A stretch of DNA of 64,000 nt from Flagellimonas abyssi (GCF_019457905.1 NZ_JAHZSV010000001.1:186001-250000); one strand, 5' to 3'. Shown: positions 1 through 10,050, counted from the first letter of the stretch. A program made the numbers and translations. Notes: a model not told the origin generated them from the sequence alone.

Positions 1-1658
1 CTCCGGATGGCACAACGGCCTTGGCCAAAATCAACAATGATATTTACACGGTGACTGTTCCTAAATACGGAAAAACGCCAAAAGTATCTGTAGCAGATGC
101 CGATAAAGCGGCCTTCCCTGCAATGAAATTGACACTGTTGGGAGGTGAATTCCCAGCATGGTCCGGTGATGGCAAAGATGTGCATTGGTCTTTGGGCGCC
201 AGTCACTTTATTTATAATCTTCCGGCCGCCAAAGCATATGCTGACAGTGTGGCAATTGCTAAAAAGGAAGCCGAAAAATTAAAAAAGGAGAGCGAAGATG
301 ATGAGGAAGAAGATGAAAAGGATGAGGACAAAGAGGAAGACAAAGGATATCAAGCTAAAGAAATCAAGGTAAAGGTTAGTTATACCAAAGATATTCCCGA
401 GGGTACGGTGCTGATAAAAGGAGCTCGTATCATCACAATGAAGGATGACACCGTAATTGAGAACGGTGATATTCTTATCGAGAACAACAGAATAAAAGCC
501 ATCGGAAGCTCAGGCACCCTAGATGTTCCCAACGGTACCGTTGAGATTGATGCAACGGGCAAGACGGTTACCCCCGGCTTTGTGGACACCCACGCACACA
601 TGTGGCCCAACTGGGGCATCCATAAAAATCAGATTTGGATTTATTCAGCAAACTTGGCGTATGGGGTTACGACCACTAGAGATCCCCAAACTGCCACTAC
701 CGATGTATTGACCTATTCCGATATGGTTGATGCGGGGATGATGCACGGACCACGGGTCTACAGCACCGGGCCTGGTGTCGGCTATTGGTCGTACAAAATA
801 AAATCATTGGAACATGCCAAGGAAGTGCTAAAGCAATACAGCGAGTACTACGATACCAAGAGCATAAAAATGTATTTGGTGGGGAACCGACAGATGCGCC
901 AATGGATCATTATGGCGGCCAAAGAATTAAAATTGATGCCGACTACCGAAGGTGGATTGGATTTTAAATTGAACATGACCCAATTGTTAGATGGATATCC
1001 CGGACATGAGCATTCGTTCCCGATTTATCCAATTTATAATGACGTCGTACAATCCGTTGCAGAATCCAAAATGGCGGTCACCCCTACCCTTTTGGTATCC
1101 TACGGCGGACCATGGGCGGAGAACTATTATTATGCCACCGAAGACGTGTACCATGACAAAAAGCTACAATACTTTACTCCCTATGAAGAATTGGCACAAA
1201 AATCAAGACGAAGAGGAGCTTGGTTTATGCCCGAAGAACATGTTTTTCAAAAGCATGCCGAGTTTATGAAAGATCTGGTCGAAGCTGATGGTCTCGGAGG
1301 CATTGGAAGCCACGGTCAGTTACAGGGGTTGGGTTACCATTGGGAACTCTGGTCCGTGGCCAGTGGCGGTATGAAAAGCATGGATGCACTGAAAGTTGCC
1401 ACTATTTTGGGTGCAGAATCCCTTGGTTTGGACGGAGATTTGGGTAGTATCGAGGAAGGTAAATTGGCGGATATTTTGATCTTGGATAAAAATCCGTTGG
1501 AAGATATTCGAAATACCAACACAATTACCCACGTTATCAAAAACGGTAAGGTATACGATGCCGATACGTTAGATGAGGTGGCTCCTGTTAAAAAAGAAGC
1601 AGAGACATTCCATTGGCAAACGAAGAAACCAGAAGGAGTTCCAGGAATGAAAAAATAA
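1..1658 (+). CDS. Secreted amidohydrolase, C-terminal part (5' end outside window)
   Basis: C-terminal part of a metal-dependent amidohydrolase. The frame is open to the left edge (first whole codon at base 3), so the TTG at 21 is internal and the true start is outside the window. The first ~90 visible residues resemble the end of a TolB/PD40-type beta-propeller. A Lys/Asp/Glu-rich linker follows at about 260-345, then the amidohydrolase barrel: metal-ligand motif THAH near 590, GHEH near 1007, SHG near 1309, and the closing GSIEEGKLAD segment of imidazolonepropionase-like enzymes. Family members of this layout are large exported proteins. The substrate (a cyclic amide or a peptide-like compound) cannot be read from sequence. 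The gene is followed directly by a terminator. Confidence 0.85.
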   Translation, partial: PDGTTALAKINNDIYTVTVPKYGKTPKVSVADADKAAFPAMKLTLLGGEFPAWSGDGKDVHWSLGASHFIYNLPAAKAYADSVAIAKKEAEKLKKESEDDEEEDEKDEDKEEDKGYQAKEIKVKVSYTKDIPEGTVLIKGARIITMKDDTVIENGDILIENNRIKAIGSSGTLDVPNGTVEIDATGKTVTPGFVDTHAHMWPNWGIHKNQIWIYSANLAYGVTTTRDPQTATTDVLTYSDMVDAGMMHGPRVYSTGPGVGYWSYKIKSLEHAKEVLKQYSEYYDTKSIKMYLVGNRQMRQWIIMAAKELKLMPTTEGGLDFKLNMTQLLDGYPGHEHSFPIYPIYNDVVQSVAESKMAVTPTLLVSYGGPWAENYYYATEDVYHDKKLQYFTPYEELAQKSRRRGAWFMPEEHVFQKHAEFMKDLVEADGLGGIGSHGQLQGLGYHWELWSVASGGMKSMDALKVATILGAESLGLDGDLGSIEEGKLADILILDKNPLEDIRNTNTITHVIKNGKVYDADTLDEVAPVKKEAETFHWQTKKPEGVPGMKK

Positions 1659-1680
1659 AATACCCTAAATTTAAAAATGA

Positions 1681-1710
1681 AAGGCGCACAGATGGGTGCG
1701 CCTTTTTTAT
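1681..1710 (+). terminator. Rho-independent terminator after the amidohydrolase gene
   Basis: An 8-bp perfect stem, AAGGCGCA (1681-1688) with TGCGCCTT (1697-1704), has an 8-nt loop and a T-run at 1703-1708. It sits 22 bases after the amidohydrolase stop and separates it from the convergent LRR lipoprotein gene. Confidence 0.85.
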
Positions 1711-1729
1711 TGTCAAATTACTACTGCGT

Positions 1730-3424
1730 TTAAAAATTATCGTTGTTGAATGTCCAATCGTAATCTAGTGCTAATTCATTGATTTTAGCAATGGTGGTTT
1801 GATCAATCAAATCGGTGCCTGGGTTGTATTGATAATCTATATACCCACTATTGGTTGCATTTAGGATTACATGATCATAAACACCTGAAATTATTTCATC
1901 CAATTTCTCACCGATAAATTGGTTGCCACCTATGTAAAGATGGGACACTAAGGGATTGTTGGATAAATCCAAATCAGTTAAATTATTGTTGCGAATGGAC
2001 AATCTTTCAAAACGACTAAGTGCGCTTAGATCTATATTGTCCAACAAATTATCGGCTATATATAAAGCCCTTAGGTTTAGGTTTGCAGAAAGGTCTATCG
2101 TACTTATTTGATTTTCATATAAATCTATACGTTCCAAAATGACATTTTCAGAAAGGTCTATTTCTGTAAGGTTATTTGCCCCCACACTGATTTCCTGCAA
2201 TTTTAAATTTTGGGAAACATCAATATTTGAAATAGAATTATCACTTAAATCAATTCGCTTCAGAACTGGATTATTGGTAAGATCCACACTGGTTAAATTA
2301 TTCTGTTCTGCCTCTAGTATTTTTAACTTTGAATTATTGGAAACATCAAGCATTGAAATTTGATTTCCGTATATAGATAAATACTCTAACTCAATATTTT
2401 TAGTGACGTCGATTTCAGTCAACCGGTTATGTCTCGCCCAAAGCGTTTTTAAATTCACATTATTCGAAAGATTCAAATTTGTTATCTGATTATAACCAAC
2501 ACTCAATTTTTCCAGCACAATATTATTGGAAGTGTCCAATGATGTCAGTGCTCCTGCATAAAATTCGCATGTTTTCAGCAAAATCAGTTTATCGATTTCT
2601 GCGGATGTGATATTGCTTTCAAAGTTTTGTCCTTGATCACTGTTGTTAAAACTTAAATATTCTATGACCTCAACAGCTCCAGTTACTTTTATTTCATAAA
2701 TGCCGTTCTCCTGGTATTGATGAACTAGCTCATTCTCAATATTAATTGTACTTAGGGTAGACACATACTCTTCAATGGTTCCATCGCCCCAATCAATGGA
2801 ATATTTTGAACCGGTCAATGATTTTAAAACAATTGTTTTGGTGGTAAGAACCGCTGAATCATCAACAGTCATTGTAAAAAAGTCTTCGGAATCAGGGAAG
2901 GACAGTTCCGCTTCATCGTAACCAAATTCGACAAATGAATAACCATCCGCCCCAATATTTTCAACGGTTGTGGTTTCGGAATTCGCTGACTGAACCGTAA
3001 AATTGTAGGGCAACGATGTTCCCGAGAACAGAGATAAGGTCGAGGTCGCTGTAGGTACCAATGCTACAACTATATCATCGGAATCCACTAGAACAAACTC
3101 AGTTAAATTATAGTTCCCCGGATCCAGCATAACTTCTTCGGTCACAAAGCCATCTCCATGGACAAGAACATCTAACTTTTCGAAGTCGAGTACTTGGACT
3201 CCATTGTCGGTCTCAATGCTTATAAAGGCATATACTGGTACGTATTCCTTCCCCACACCGTGAGCAGTTTTGGCCGTTATTTCTTTATTTAAAATACTAA
3301 AGGATTGTCCTCCCTGTTCCACTGCTTGTGGCTCTTCCGGCCCTTCGGGGTCTATAGGACCTTCGTCCTCTGAGCAGGAAACCATAAAAATGAACATCAA
3401 TAGTAAATAGAAAGTTTGTTTCAT
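1730..3424 (-). CDS. Leucine-rich-repeat lipoprotein with PKD-like domain
   Basis: Predicted cell-surface or periplasmic lipoprotein of 564 residues. The N-terminus is a lipoprotein signal ending MVSCSEDE (Cys17), followed by a Pro/Glu-rich spacer. Residues about 30-195 form an unrecognised beta-rich region. About 195-260 looks like a PKD/Ig-like fold (SIDWGDGT, then HQYQENGIYEIKVTG). Residues 293-502 are ten leucine-rich repeats of exactly 21 residues each, pattern LTxLDLSxNxxLxxLxIxxNx, followed by a C-terminal cap ending DYDWTFNNDNF. I see no type IX secretion C-terminal domain, so retention by the lipid anchor is inferred. LRR arrays usually bind proteins or glycans; the ligand is unknown. 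It is transcribed alone and convergent with the amidohydrolase. Confidence 0.85.
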   Translation of the reverse strand: MKQTFYLLLMFIFMVSCSEDEGPIDPEGPEEPQAVEQGGQSFSILNKEITAKTAHGVGKEYVPVYAFISIETDNGVQVLDFEKLDVLVHGDGFVTEEVMLDPGNYNLTEFVLVDSDDIVVALVPTATSTLSLFSGTSLPYNFTVQSANSETTTVENIGADGYSFVEFGYDEAELSFPDSEDFFTMTVDDSAVLTTKTIVLKSLTGSKYSIDWGDGTIEEYVSTLSTINIENELVHQYQENGIYEIKVTGAVEVIEYLSFNNSDQGQNFESNITSAEIDKLILLKTCEFYAGALTSLDTSNNIVLEKLSVGYNQITNLNLSNNVNLKTLWARHNRLTEIDVTKNIELEYLSIYGNQISMLDVSNNSKLKILEAEQNNLTSVDLTNNPVLKRIDLSDNSISNIDVSQNLKLQEISVGANNLTEIDLSENVILERIDLYENQISTIDLSANLNLRALYIADNLLDNIDLSALSRFERLSIRNNNLTDLDLSNNPLVSHLYIGGNQFIGEKLDEIISGVYDHVILNATNSGYIDYQYNPGTDLIDQTTIAKINELALDYDWTFNNDNF

Positions 3425-3653
3425 GATAAAGGAAGGTTACTTAACCTAATATGCAAATTGAATCGAGGGCAAGATTGCCGTGTAGAAATACTCTCGTGAT
3501 GGTGGACAGGTCAGGGTTAAGGTTGATTTTGATTATAACTTTATGTGCTTTCTAAAAGTAGGATTTTTCTTTGAAATATGGAATGGTTAGTTGCGAAACA
3601 CCGTATTTTTCAGATAAAATACCGATGTATCCATCTAGATGCTTACTATACCT

Positions 3654-3684
3654 GAATAAAAAAGCGCACCCAATGGTGCGCTTT
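3654..3684 (-). terminator. Terminator after the M13 peptidase gene
   Basis: A perfect 10-bp stem (3661-3670 with 3675-3684) has a 4-nt loop. Read on the minus strand it is followed by a T-run (A-run 3658-3663 on plus). It lies 25 bases beyond the stop of the peptidase gene. Confidence 0.88.
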
Positions 3685-3709
3685 AATGTTTTAATCAAAA
3701 TATGATTTC

Positions 3710-5725
3710 TTACCAGATCTTTATTCTTTCCTCTTCTGGTTTATAGTTTTCTTCCCCCTCCTTTACATCAAAAGCCTCATAGAACGGAGTAAAATTCATT
3801 AACGGACCATTTACCCTCCAGATGGCCGGAGAGTGAGAATTGGTATTCACATAGTTCCTCATAAATTCATCACGTACTTTTACACGCCAAATACGGGCAA
3901 TGGACAAAAAAAACCGCTGATCAGGTGTGTATCCGCCAATTTTAACGGTATCTTGCCCTTGTTCCGTCATTTTAAAGGCATCGTAAGCGATTGCAATTCC
4001 CCCGTTGTCCGCCGTGTTCTCACCAATGGTCATCGCACCTTTCAAGTGAACGGTGTCCAACACTGTAAACGAGCTATATCTATCTATCAATTGTTGGGTT
4101 TTGCCTTTAAATTTTTCCAAATCTGATTTGGTCCACCAGTTTTTCAGGTTTCCTTCGCCATCGTATTGCGAACCATTATCATCGAACGCATGAGTAAGTT
4201 CGTGACCGATCACCATTCCGATACCTCCATAATTTACCGCATCATCAGCGGCCATGTCAAAATAAGGGAACTGTAGAATCCCAGCAGGGAAAACAATCTC
4301 ATTTAAAGAAGCATTGTAATACGCGGTTACAGTTGATGGCGTTGTGCCCCAAGCATCTTTATTCGGTGGCTTGTTAAGGTATTGGACGTTATACTCGTAA
4401 TTATTTTCCTGTAGGGCTACCACATTTTCAAAGTATTGGTCTCTTGCAATTTCAACATCATATTCCCTCCAAACATCTGGATATCCAATTTTTTTGGTGA
4501 TGGCATACAATTTTTCCTTGGCCTTTGTTTTGGTGCTATCGCTCATCCAGTCCAGTTCGGACATTCTGTTTTCAAAGGCTTTTTGAAGATTATTTACCAA
4601 ATCCAATACCCGTTGCTTCGCGGCTTCATCAAAATATCGTTTCACGTACAATTGTCCCAAGGCAAAGCCTAGATTCCTATCTACCTGTTGGGCCATGATC
4701 TGTGCCCTTGATTGTTGTTCGGACTGCCCCAACAAAATTTTGTTGTATTCAAACAGGGCATCTTCAAAAGGGACGCTCAAAAATCTGGAGTAATTGTCCA
4801 AGGTATGCGCCTTTAGGTAGGTTTTCCAATCATTCACAGAAAGGCTTCCAAGCAAATTGTCCAACTTATCATAATAAGCGGGCTGTCTCACATTGATGGA
4901 ATCTGCCTCTAACTCCAATTTTGCAAGCATAGATGCCCAATCAATATTAGGGTTTGATGCAGTAATAGAAGAAACCGCCAATTTATGATAGTTGGTCTGT
5001 GGGTCTCTTCTTTCGATACGGGTCTTATGCGATTCCGCCAGTTGTTTTTCTATATCGTACACCGTTTCTGCCTTTTCGGTACCATCTTCAATATCCGTTA
5101 AATCGAACAAGGTTGCCAAATAGGTTTTGTAGGCTTCCTGAATGCCAACTGTTGATTCATCTGTCTTAAAATAATAATCCCTGTCCGGCAGCCCCAAACC
5201 AGATTGTCCGGCATGTAAAATATTGATCTGACTGTTTTTGTTATCAGGTGCCACACGTAGTCCCATAATGGAGTTATTTCCTTTGGAAACTTGTTCAGTG
5301 ACAAAATCGACCAACTCATTTTTGTTGGAAATGGCATCGATTTCTTCCAAAATAGGCTTTATGGGTTCATATCCACGTTGGTTAAGGGTAGCCGTATCCA
5401 TCCCTGATGCAAAGAAATCCCCCACTTTTTGTTCCACGGTGCCTTTTTCATGCTCGGAGGATGAAACTTCTTCCAAAATATTCTGCAGCAATTGGCGCTG
5501 TGGTATGTTCAAGAAACTATAGGAGCCTACACCGACCTGATCATCGGCAATTTGGATTGTATCGTACCATGTTTTGTTCACATGGTCGAAAAAATTGTCG
5601 CCCGGTTTTATGGACTCCGTGATTCCTGTAAACGCAATTTTGGACGGTTCTTCTTCTTGCTTTTTTTCCTGTTGACAAGACAGCAACAGCATGCCCGCGA
5701 GGGCCATTCTTATTGAGTATTTCAT
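3710..5725 (-). CDS. M13 family (neprilysin-like) zinc metallopeptidase, lipoprotein
   Basis: Exported zinc endopeptidase of about 671 residues. The lipoprotein signal reads MKYSIRMALAGMLLLSCQQ. The large helical N-terminal domain (Peptidase_M13_N) is followed by the catalytic domain with HELTH (near residue 508) and ENTAD (third zinc ligand Glu, about 61 residues later). The protein ends in IKIW, matching the short basic/aromatic C-terminus common in the family. An upstream in-frame TTG at 5746 overlaps a good -7 promoter box at 5744-5751, so the ATG at 5725 is the better start. Neprilysin-like bacterial enzymes cut small peptides in the periplasm or at the surface. It is a single-gene unit with its own terminator. 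Confidence 0.9.
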   Translation of the reverse strand: MKYSIRMALAGMLLLSCQQEKKQEEEPSKIAFTGITESIKPGDNFFDHVNKTWYDTIQIADDQVGVGSYSFLNIPQRQLLQNILEEVSSSEHEKGTVEQKVGDFFASGMDTATLNQRGYEPIKPILEEIDAISNKNELVDFVTEQVSKGNNSIMGLRVAPDNKNSQINILHAGQSGLGLPDRDYYFKTDESTVGIQEAYKTYLATLFDLTDIEDGTEKAETVYDIEKQLAESHKTRIERRDPQTNYHKLAVSSITASNPNIDWASMLAKLELEADSINVRQPAYYDKLDNLLGSLSVNDWKTYLKAHTLDNYSRFLSVPFEDALFEYNKILLGQSEQQSRAQIMAQQVDRNLGFALGQLYVKRYFDEAAKQRVLDLVNNLQKAFENRMSELDWMSDSTKTKAKEKLYAITKKIGYPDVWREYDVEIARDQYFENVVALQENNYEYNVQYLNKPPNKDAWGTTPSTVTAYYNASLNEIVFPAGILQFPYFDMAADDAVNYGGIGMVIGHELTHAFDDNGSQYDGEGNLKNWWTKSDLEKFKGKTQQLIDRYSSFTVLDTVHLKGAMTIGENTADNGGIAIAYDAFKMTEQGQDTVKIGGYTPDQRFFLSIARIWRVKVRDEFMRNYVNTNSHSPAIWRVNGPLMNFTPFYEAFDVKEGEENYKPEEERIKIW

Positions 5726-5743
5726 AGGGTTGGTTAATTTACT

Positions 5744-5751
5744 CAAATATA
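5744..5751 (-). promoter_or_regulatory. -7 promoter box for the M13 peptidase gene
   Basis: The minus strand reads TATATTTG, a full match to the Bacteroidota -7 consensus TAnnTTTG. Its position implies a transcript starting near 5740, about 15 bases before the ATG at 5725. No convincing -33 TTTG box at the usual distance was found. Confidence 0.45.
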
Positions 5752-5920
5752 CCTATTTATCAAAAGTTGTTCTTTGACAAGCATGCCAAAAATTAGTTAA
5801 GGAATTTATAAAAACTTAAGAGTGAAATATTTGGTTATGGACTATTTGAGCCAAGAAATTTCTGACTAATTGGATTTGTTTGCTATTTTAGGGCAACATA
5901 ACCATTACCAAACTAGCCAA

Positions 5921-7993
5921 ATGTACAAGCCAATTGCCCTGATCATACTATTTTTATCTTTTTATCTATCCTACTGTCAAGTTTCAATTACCAAAGAGCC
6001 TTCTTGGATAATTAAAGAAGAATACAACCCTAATGCAGTAGCGCCTGAAAATAGCCTTTATGGAGGTACTCATGTACTATTGTATACCGAACAAGTACAT
6101 GTTGACCGTGAGGAAGCTTACATTAAAAATGTAGCAAAGGCAGTAGAGTATAGTGGTATCCAAACTATCTCCAGTGTTGTTGCAGATTACGACCCCAGCT
6201 ACCAAGAATTAAGGTTCCATCATATCGATGTAATCAGAAATGGGAAAAGGATTAATAGATTAAATCAACAGGATATTCAAACCGCCCGACGTGAAACCAA
6301 TGCTGAAAGTTATATTTATGATGGTTCCATTTCTGCTTTTGTGAATATTCCAGATGTGAGAATTGGAGATATTGTTATTTATAGTTATAGTGTGAAGGGG
6401 TTTAACCCTATTCAAAAGAATAAGTTCTCCACTAGTTTTGTTTTGAATTCTACCCAACCTATAGACCGTATTTCAGCACATGTTTTTTCCAAAAACCCAT
6501 TGCATTATAAAATGCTCAATTCGGATTTGGTGGCTGACCTTAAGAAAAGAGGGGGCATAAACCATTATAAATGGTTTCAAAAAAATGTTCCCGCAATACT
6601 AATGGAGGAACAAACACCGTCTTGGTATATCCAAAATGAAACTGTTTTGGTTACCGAATATGATTCTTGGGATCAAGTCATCGATTGGGGTAAAAATATT
6701 TTTACGTTTCAAGAACCTTTGAGCCAAGAACTTCAACAAGCCATTTCTGAAATTGAGACCAACAATAAAACGGAAGGGGAACGCATCAAATCTGCTTTAT
6801 CATTTGTTCAAAATGAGGTAAGATACCTCTCCATTTCTTCGGGTATAGGGGGATATAAACCTAATCCTCCGAACAAGGTCATGGAACAGCGTTTCGGTGA
6901 CTGTAAGGACAAAAGTGTTCTTTTCGCCACCATGCTCAACCAAATGGGTATTGAGGCCCACCCTACATTGGTAAATACTTCCCTAAAACAGGAATTATCA
7001 AATCTTACGCCATCATCCAAAATATTTGATCATTGTATTGTAAAAGTGGTGGACGAAAATGGTTCAACTTTATGGTACGACCCAACACTTACCGACCAAG
7101 GTGGCACATACGCCAATACTTATACTCCAGATTATAGATATGGTTTGGTGCTAGACCAAAATATGTCAGACTTGGATACCATAACGGATTTTCGAAGTAA
7201 TATGATAGAAACATTTAGCACCTTCACCTTGGAAAAAGATGGTTTGGGTGCTGAACTAGAGGTTCGTACGCATTATTACGAAGGTGAAGCAGATTTTATG
7301 CGTTCCGTATTTCGAAATAACAGTAAAGATCTTATTCAACAGGAGCTGATGTCTTATTACACTGATAATTATGGAAGAGTTTCATCTTTGGCTCCACCAA
7401 CCATTGAAGATGATACCATCAAAAATGAATTCTTGTTGTTGGAGCGTTATCATTTGGACTCCATTTGGAGCCCATCCGTAGAAAAGACAAACACTATGAA
7501 TTTATCCATCTTTCCCAACGGATTAATCTCCAATTTGAGTATGCCAACCCAGTTGCAACGATTAACACCATATGCACTTACCTATCCTTTCGTTCGAAAG
7601 GAACATATTAAAGTTAAATTAGCTGAGGCCATAAGGGTTAAACCTGAAAATGTGACTATTAATTCAGATTATTTTTATTATGATTTTAATTCCAAGTATA
7701 ATGCTAAGGAAAAAATCATTGATTTGGACTATTACTATAAACATCAAAATGACCATGTTCCTGTTTCGGGATTTGACACCTATTACAACGATATGGTCAA
7801 ATTGGATCAAAACATCGGGTACCTTATATTTACCAACAATGACACCCTCACTTCTTCAACCTACTCCTTGGGCTACTCCTTAGGAACCATCATTGGTATT
7901 GGAATCATAATTGCTATCCCTGTTGGATTGATAGCGTTGATAGTCATTTTTGTTGTCCGGTACAATAAACGAAAAACAGCTAATCCGTCTTAA
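5921..7993 (+). CDS. DUF3857 / transglutaminase-like membrane-anchored protein
   Basis: A 690-residue exported protein: signal sequence MYKPIALIILFLSFYLSYCQ, DUF3857 beta-rich region (about 45-230), transglutaminase-core domain (about 270-400), a C-terminal DUF3858-like region, and one membrane helix at the extreme C-terminus followed by RYNKRK. The Cys-His-Asp triad is visible: Cys328 in GDCKDK, His371 in FDHCIV, Asp387 in WYDPT. The frame extends upstream to a TTG at 5870, but that stretch is not signal-like, so the ATG at 5921 was chosen. Transglutaminase-like folds of this type may act as proteases or amidases; the substrate is unknown. The gene stands alone. Confidence 0.85.
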   Translation: MYKPIALIILFLSFYLSYCQVSITKEPSWIIKEEYNPNAVAPENSLYGGTHVLLYTEQVHVDREEAYIKNVAKAVEYSGIQTISSVVADYDPSYQELRFHHIDVIRNGKRINRLNQQDIQTARRETNAESYIYDGSISAFVNIPDVRIGDIVIYSYSVKGFNPIQKNKFSTSFVLNSTQPIDRISAHVFSKNPLHYKMLNSDLVADLKKRGGINHYKWFQKNVPAILMEEQTPSWYIQNETVLVTEYDSWDQVIDWGKNIFTFQEPLSQELQQAISEIETNNKTEGERIKSALSFVQNEVRYLSISSGIGGYKPNPPNKVMEQRFGDCKDKSVLFATMLNQMGIEAHPTLVNTSLKQELSNLTPSSKIFDHCIVKVVDENGSTLWYDPTLTDQGGTYANTYTPDYRYGLVLDQNMSDLDTITDFRSNMIETFSTFTLEKDGLGAELEVRTHYYEGEADFMRSVFRNNSKDLIQQELMSYYTDNYGRVSSLAPPTIEDDTIKNEFLLLERYHLDSIWSPSVEKTNTMNLSIFPNGLISNLSMPTQLQRLTPYALTYPFVRKEHIKVKLAEAIRVKPENVTINSDYFYYDFNSKYNAKEKIIDLDYYYKHQNDHVPVSGFDTYYNDMVKLDQNIGYLIFTNNDTLTSSTYSLGYSLGTIIGIGIIIAIPVGLIALIVIFVVRYNKRKTANPS

Positions 7994-8115
7994 TAGGATG
8001 ATTACACGTTAAAATTGTAATACTGAAAATCATATCGGTAGCACATGTGAAACATTATACAATTGAGATGGAAGCCTCAATTTACAAAATGTCAAAATTC
8101 TTAACCTGTTAGTTG

Positions 8116-9393
8116 CTAAGCCAGTTCTTTAATAAGAATCAAAGCCCTATCTATTTCTTCTTTGGAATTATAAATATGAACGGAATGCCGTATCATTTCG
8201 TTGCCTACCGAACGGGGCTGTAAACGTTCCTTGTCCCACATATATTTTTGCAGGTCAGGGCCACTCATGCCTATAACCCCGTAGGTGGTGATTCCCGCCG
8301 CCATATCCTCATTAGTGGACGAATAGAATGTAACATGGTCCATTTCCTTGAGACCGTCACGCAGGTATTTGCCGAGTTCCTTCACACGGTCCAACCACAC
8401 ATCATGACCTACGGTATTGAAGAAATCCACAGCGGCATCATACCCGGCCATTAGTCCTGCATTACCTGTTCCGTTTTGCATCAAACGGAAACCATGATCA
8501 TCTTGATTGTCCCAATTATAGCTGGCAATGGTGGTCCAGATATCCCCTACCACATCTTTATTAATGTACAACAATCCACTTCCTGAAGGTGCCAACAACC
8601 ATTTGTGCAAACTGGAGTAATACGCATCACAGCCAATGTCCTTTACATCCACGGGTATCTGCCCCACGCATTGAGCACCATCCAAAACGGTAAAAATGCC
8701 ACGCTTTTTTGCCTCGGCACAGATTTCCTTAACGGGCATTACCGTTCCAAATCCTGAAATTATGTGAGGTACGGCTATCACCTTGGTATTTGGCGTAACC
8801 TCTTTAAAAATGGCATCCACAATTTCCTGTGGGTCATTGGCAGGTTCGGGCATGGTGGCCTGTTTGTATACACAGCCTTTTCGTTTGGCCAACAATTGCC
8901 AAGCCCCAAAACCACCACCATGCTCTTGGTTGGTATTGAGAAGTTCGTCACCTTTTTGTAAATTAAGGCCCATCCCTACGTAGTTCATGCCAAAAGTGGC
9001 ATTTTGGGTCAGGGAGATTTCCTTAAAATTGCAATTGATGATTTTGCCCAATTTGGTGCGAAGCTCTTCATACGGAAAATAACCTGTCAACAATTCGGGG
9101 CCGGAGCCATTTTTATAATCTACGGTGGCAGCTTCCACGTTCCAATGCATCATATGGTCGAACATTTTGTCCAACACATATCCCGGTGTTGGCCCCATGG
9201 TGCCGTTGTTGAAGTAGGTCTGGCCTTCTTTTAGGGGAAATTGCTTGCGTACCATTCCCCAATACGCTTCATCTTTGGGGGCATTGACTTTTAGGGGTTC
9301 GATGGACCAATCTTTTTGGGGGTCAAAAGAAATAAACGGGAGCGACATCATGGCTGCCGTGCCTTGTTTTAAAAATTTTCTGCGTTGCGTCAT
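8116..9393 (-). CDS. Tat-exported class V aminotransferase (isopenicillin-N-epimerase-like)
   Basis: PLP-dependent fold-type I enzyme of 425 residues. The N-terminus MTQRRKFLKQGTAAMMSLPF is a twin-arginine export signal (RRKFLK), so the protein is expected to fold with its cofactor and then cross the inner membrane. The PLP-binding region shows the substrate/cofactor pattern LDGAQCVGQ and the Schiff-base Lys in SSLHKWLLAPSGSG (about residue 265). The closest functional families are the isopenicillin N epimerase/cysteine desulfurase-like class V enzymes. The reaction is not decidable from sequence. It has no obvious operon partner; the gap to the next minus-strand gene upstream (9430-10050) is 36 bases, so co-transcription with the YdeI/VOC group is possible. 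Confidence 0.85.
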   Translation of the reverse strand: MTQRRKFLKQGTAAMMSLPFISFDPQKDWSIEPLKVNAPKDEAYWGMVRKQFPLKEGQTYFNNGTMGPTPGYVLDKMFDHMMHWNVEAATVDYKNGSGPELLTGYFPYEELRTKLGKIINCNFKEISLTQNATFGMNYVGMGLNLQKGDELLNTNQEHGGGFGAWQLLAKRKGCVYKQATMPEPANDPQEIVDAIFKEVTPNTKVIAVPHIISGFGTVMPVKEICAEAKKRGIFTVLDGAQCVGQIPVDVKDIGCDAYYSSLHKWLLAPSGSGLLYINKDVVGDIWTTIASYNWDNQDDHGFRLMQNGTGNAGLMAGYDAAVDFFNTVGHDVWLDRVKELGKYLRDGLKEMDHVTFYSSTNEDMAAGITTYGVIGMSGPDLQKYMWDKERLQPRSVGNEMIRHSVHIYNSKEEIDRALILIKELA

Positions 9394-9429
9394 GGTTGGG
9401 TTGGTTATGGGTTAATTGTTTGTTGCTTT

Positions 9430-10050
9430 TCAGTCATGAAAACCGAGACCTTTCATTATTTTCGGTATATACTTTTCTACACGGGAGTCACGGGTCTTGG
9501 ATTGTTTGGCCCCGGAAAAATAGAGCAAATAACCTTTTTGCCTTCCGGGTGTCAATGCTTGGAATGCTTCTTTCAAATCTGCATCGGCATCCAAACGTTC
9601 TTGGAATTCTTTCGGCACCTTATAATCCCCAATACTTTTATAGGCTACTTTTTTGCCCTGTTCATCAATTTCCAGTGCTTCAAAAATGTATGTTTTCAAC
9701 ACATCCTCCAATGCAATTATCTCTTCAATATTGGTAAACCGGATTACCCTGCCCGCTTGAGAATTTTTCCCCGGTTTTTTCAAAATTCCATTTTCATCCT
9801 TTAAGAGTGCTCCCTTGAAAAAACTAAGGGTTGCATTTTCTTTAAAGGCCGCCATCATTACTATCACATGGCTATTATGGGTGTAACAGGGCACGCTCCA
9901 TTTTAATTCCTCCGTTAATCCACAGCTCAAAACAAGCTGTCTGAGATATTTGAGTTCCTCTTGCCAAGTATGCACCTTACAATCCGGTGTGCCGACCAGC
10001 GAACATCTACCGCATCCTTCCTGCAAATACGAGTCAATTTTGGGATTCAT
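9430..10050 (-). CDS. YdeI/OmdA-like protein with DUF1801-type core (copy 1)
   Basis: A 206-residue cytosolic protein. The central part (about 35-130, TEELKWSVPCYT then FKGALLKD) is the DUF1801/YdhG-like fold, followed by the YdeI/OmpD-associated tail ending ALTPGRQKGYLLY...AKQSKTRDSRVEKYIPKI. The first 30 residues carry four Cys (GCGRCSLVGTPDCK) that the second copy lacks; this could be a small metal site or just an extension. It is clearly paralogous to the 10415-10996 gene. The start overlaps the stop of the VOC gene by 4 bases, so the two are co-translated. The family's biochemical role is not established. Confidence 0.8.
   Translation of the reverse strand: MNPKIDSYLQEGCGRCSLVGTPDCKVHTWQEELKYLRQLVLSCGLTEELKWSVPCYTHNSHVIVMMAAFKENATLSFFKGALLKDENGILKKPGKNSQAGRVIRFTNIEEIIALEDVLKTYIFEALEIDEQGKKVAYKSIGDYKVPKEFQERLDADADLKEAFQALTPGRQKGYLLYFSGAKQSKTRDSRVEKYIPKIMKGLGFHD

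Noticed and set aside
1730-1920. Type IX secretion C-terminal domain in the LRR lipoprotein
   Set aside because: The tail after the repeats ends DYDWTFNNDNF and lacks the conserved strand and Gly/Lys pattern of known CTDs; the lipobox gives a simpler location.
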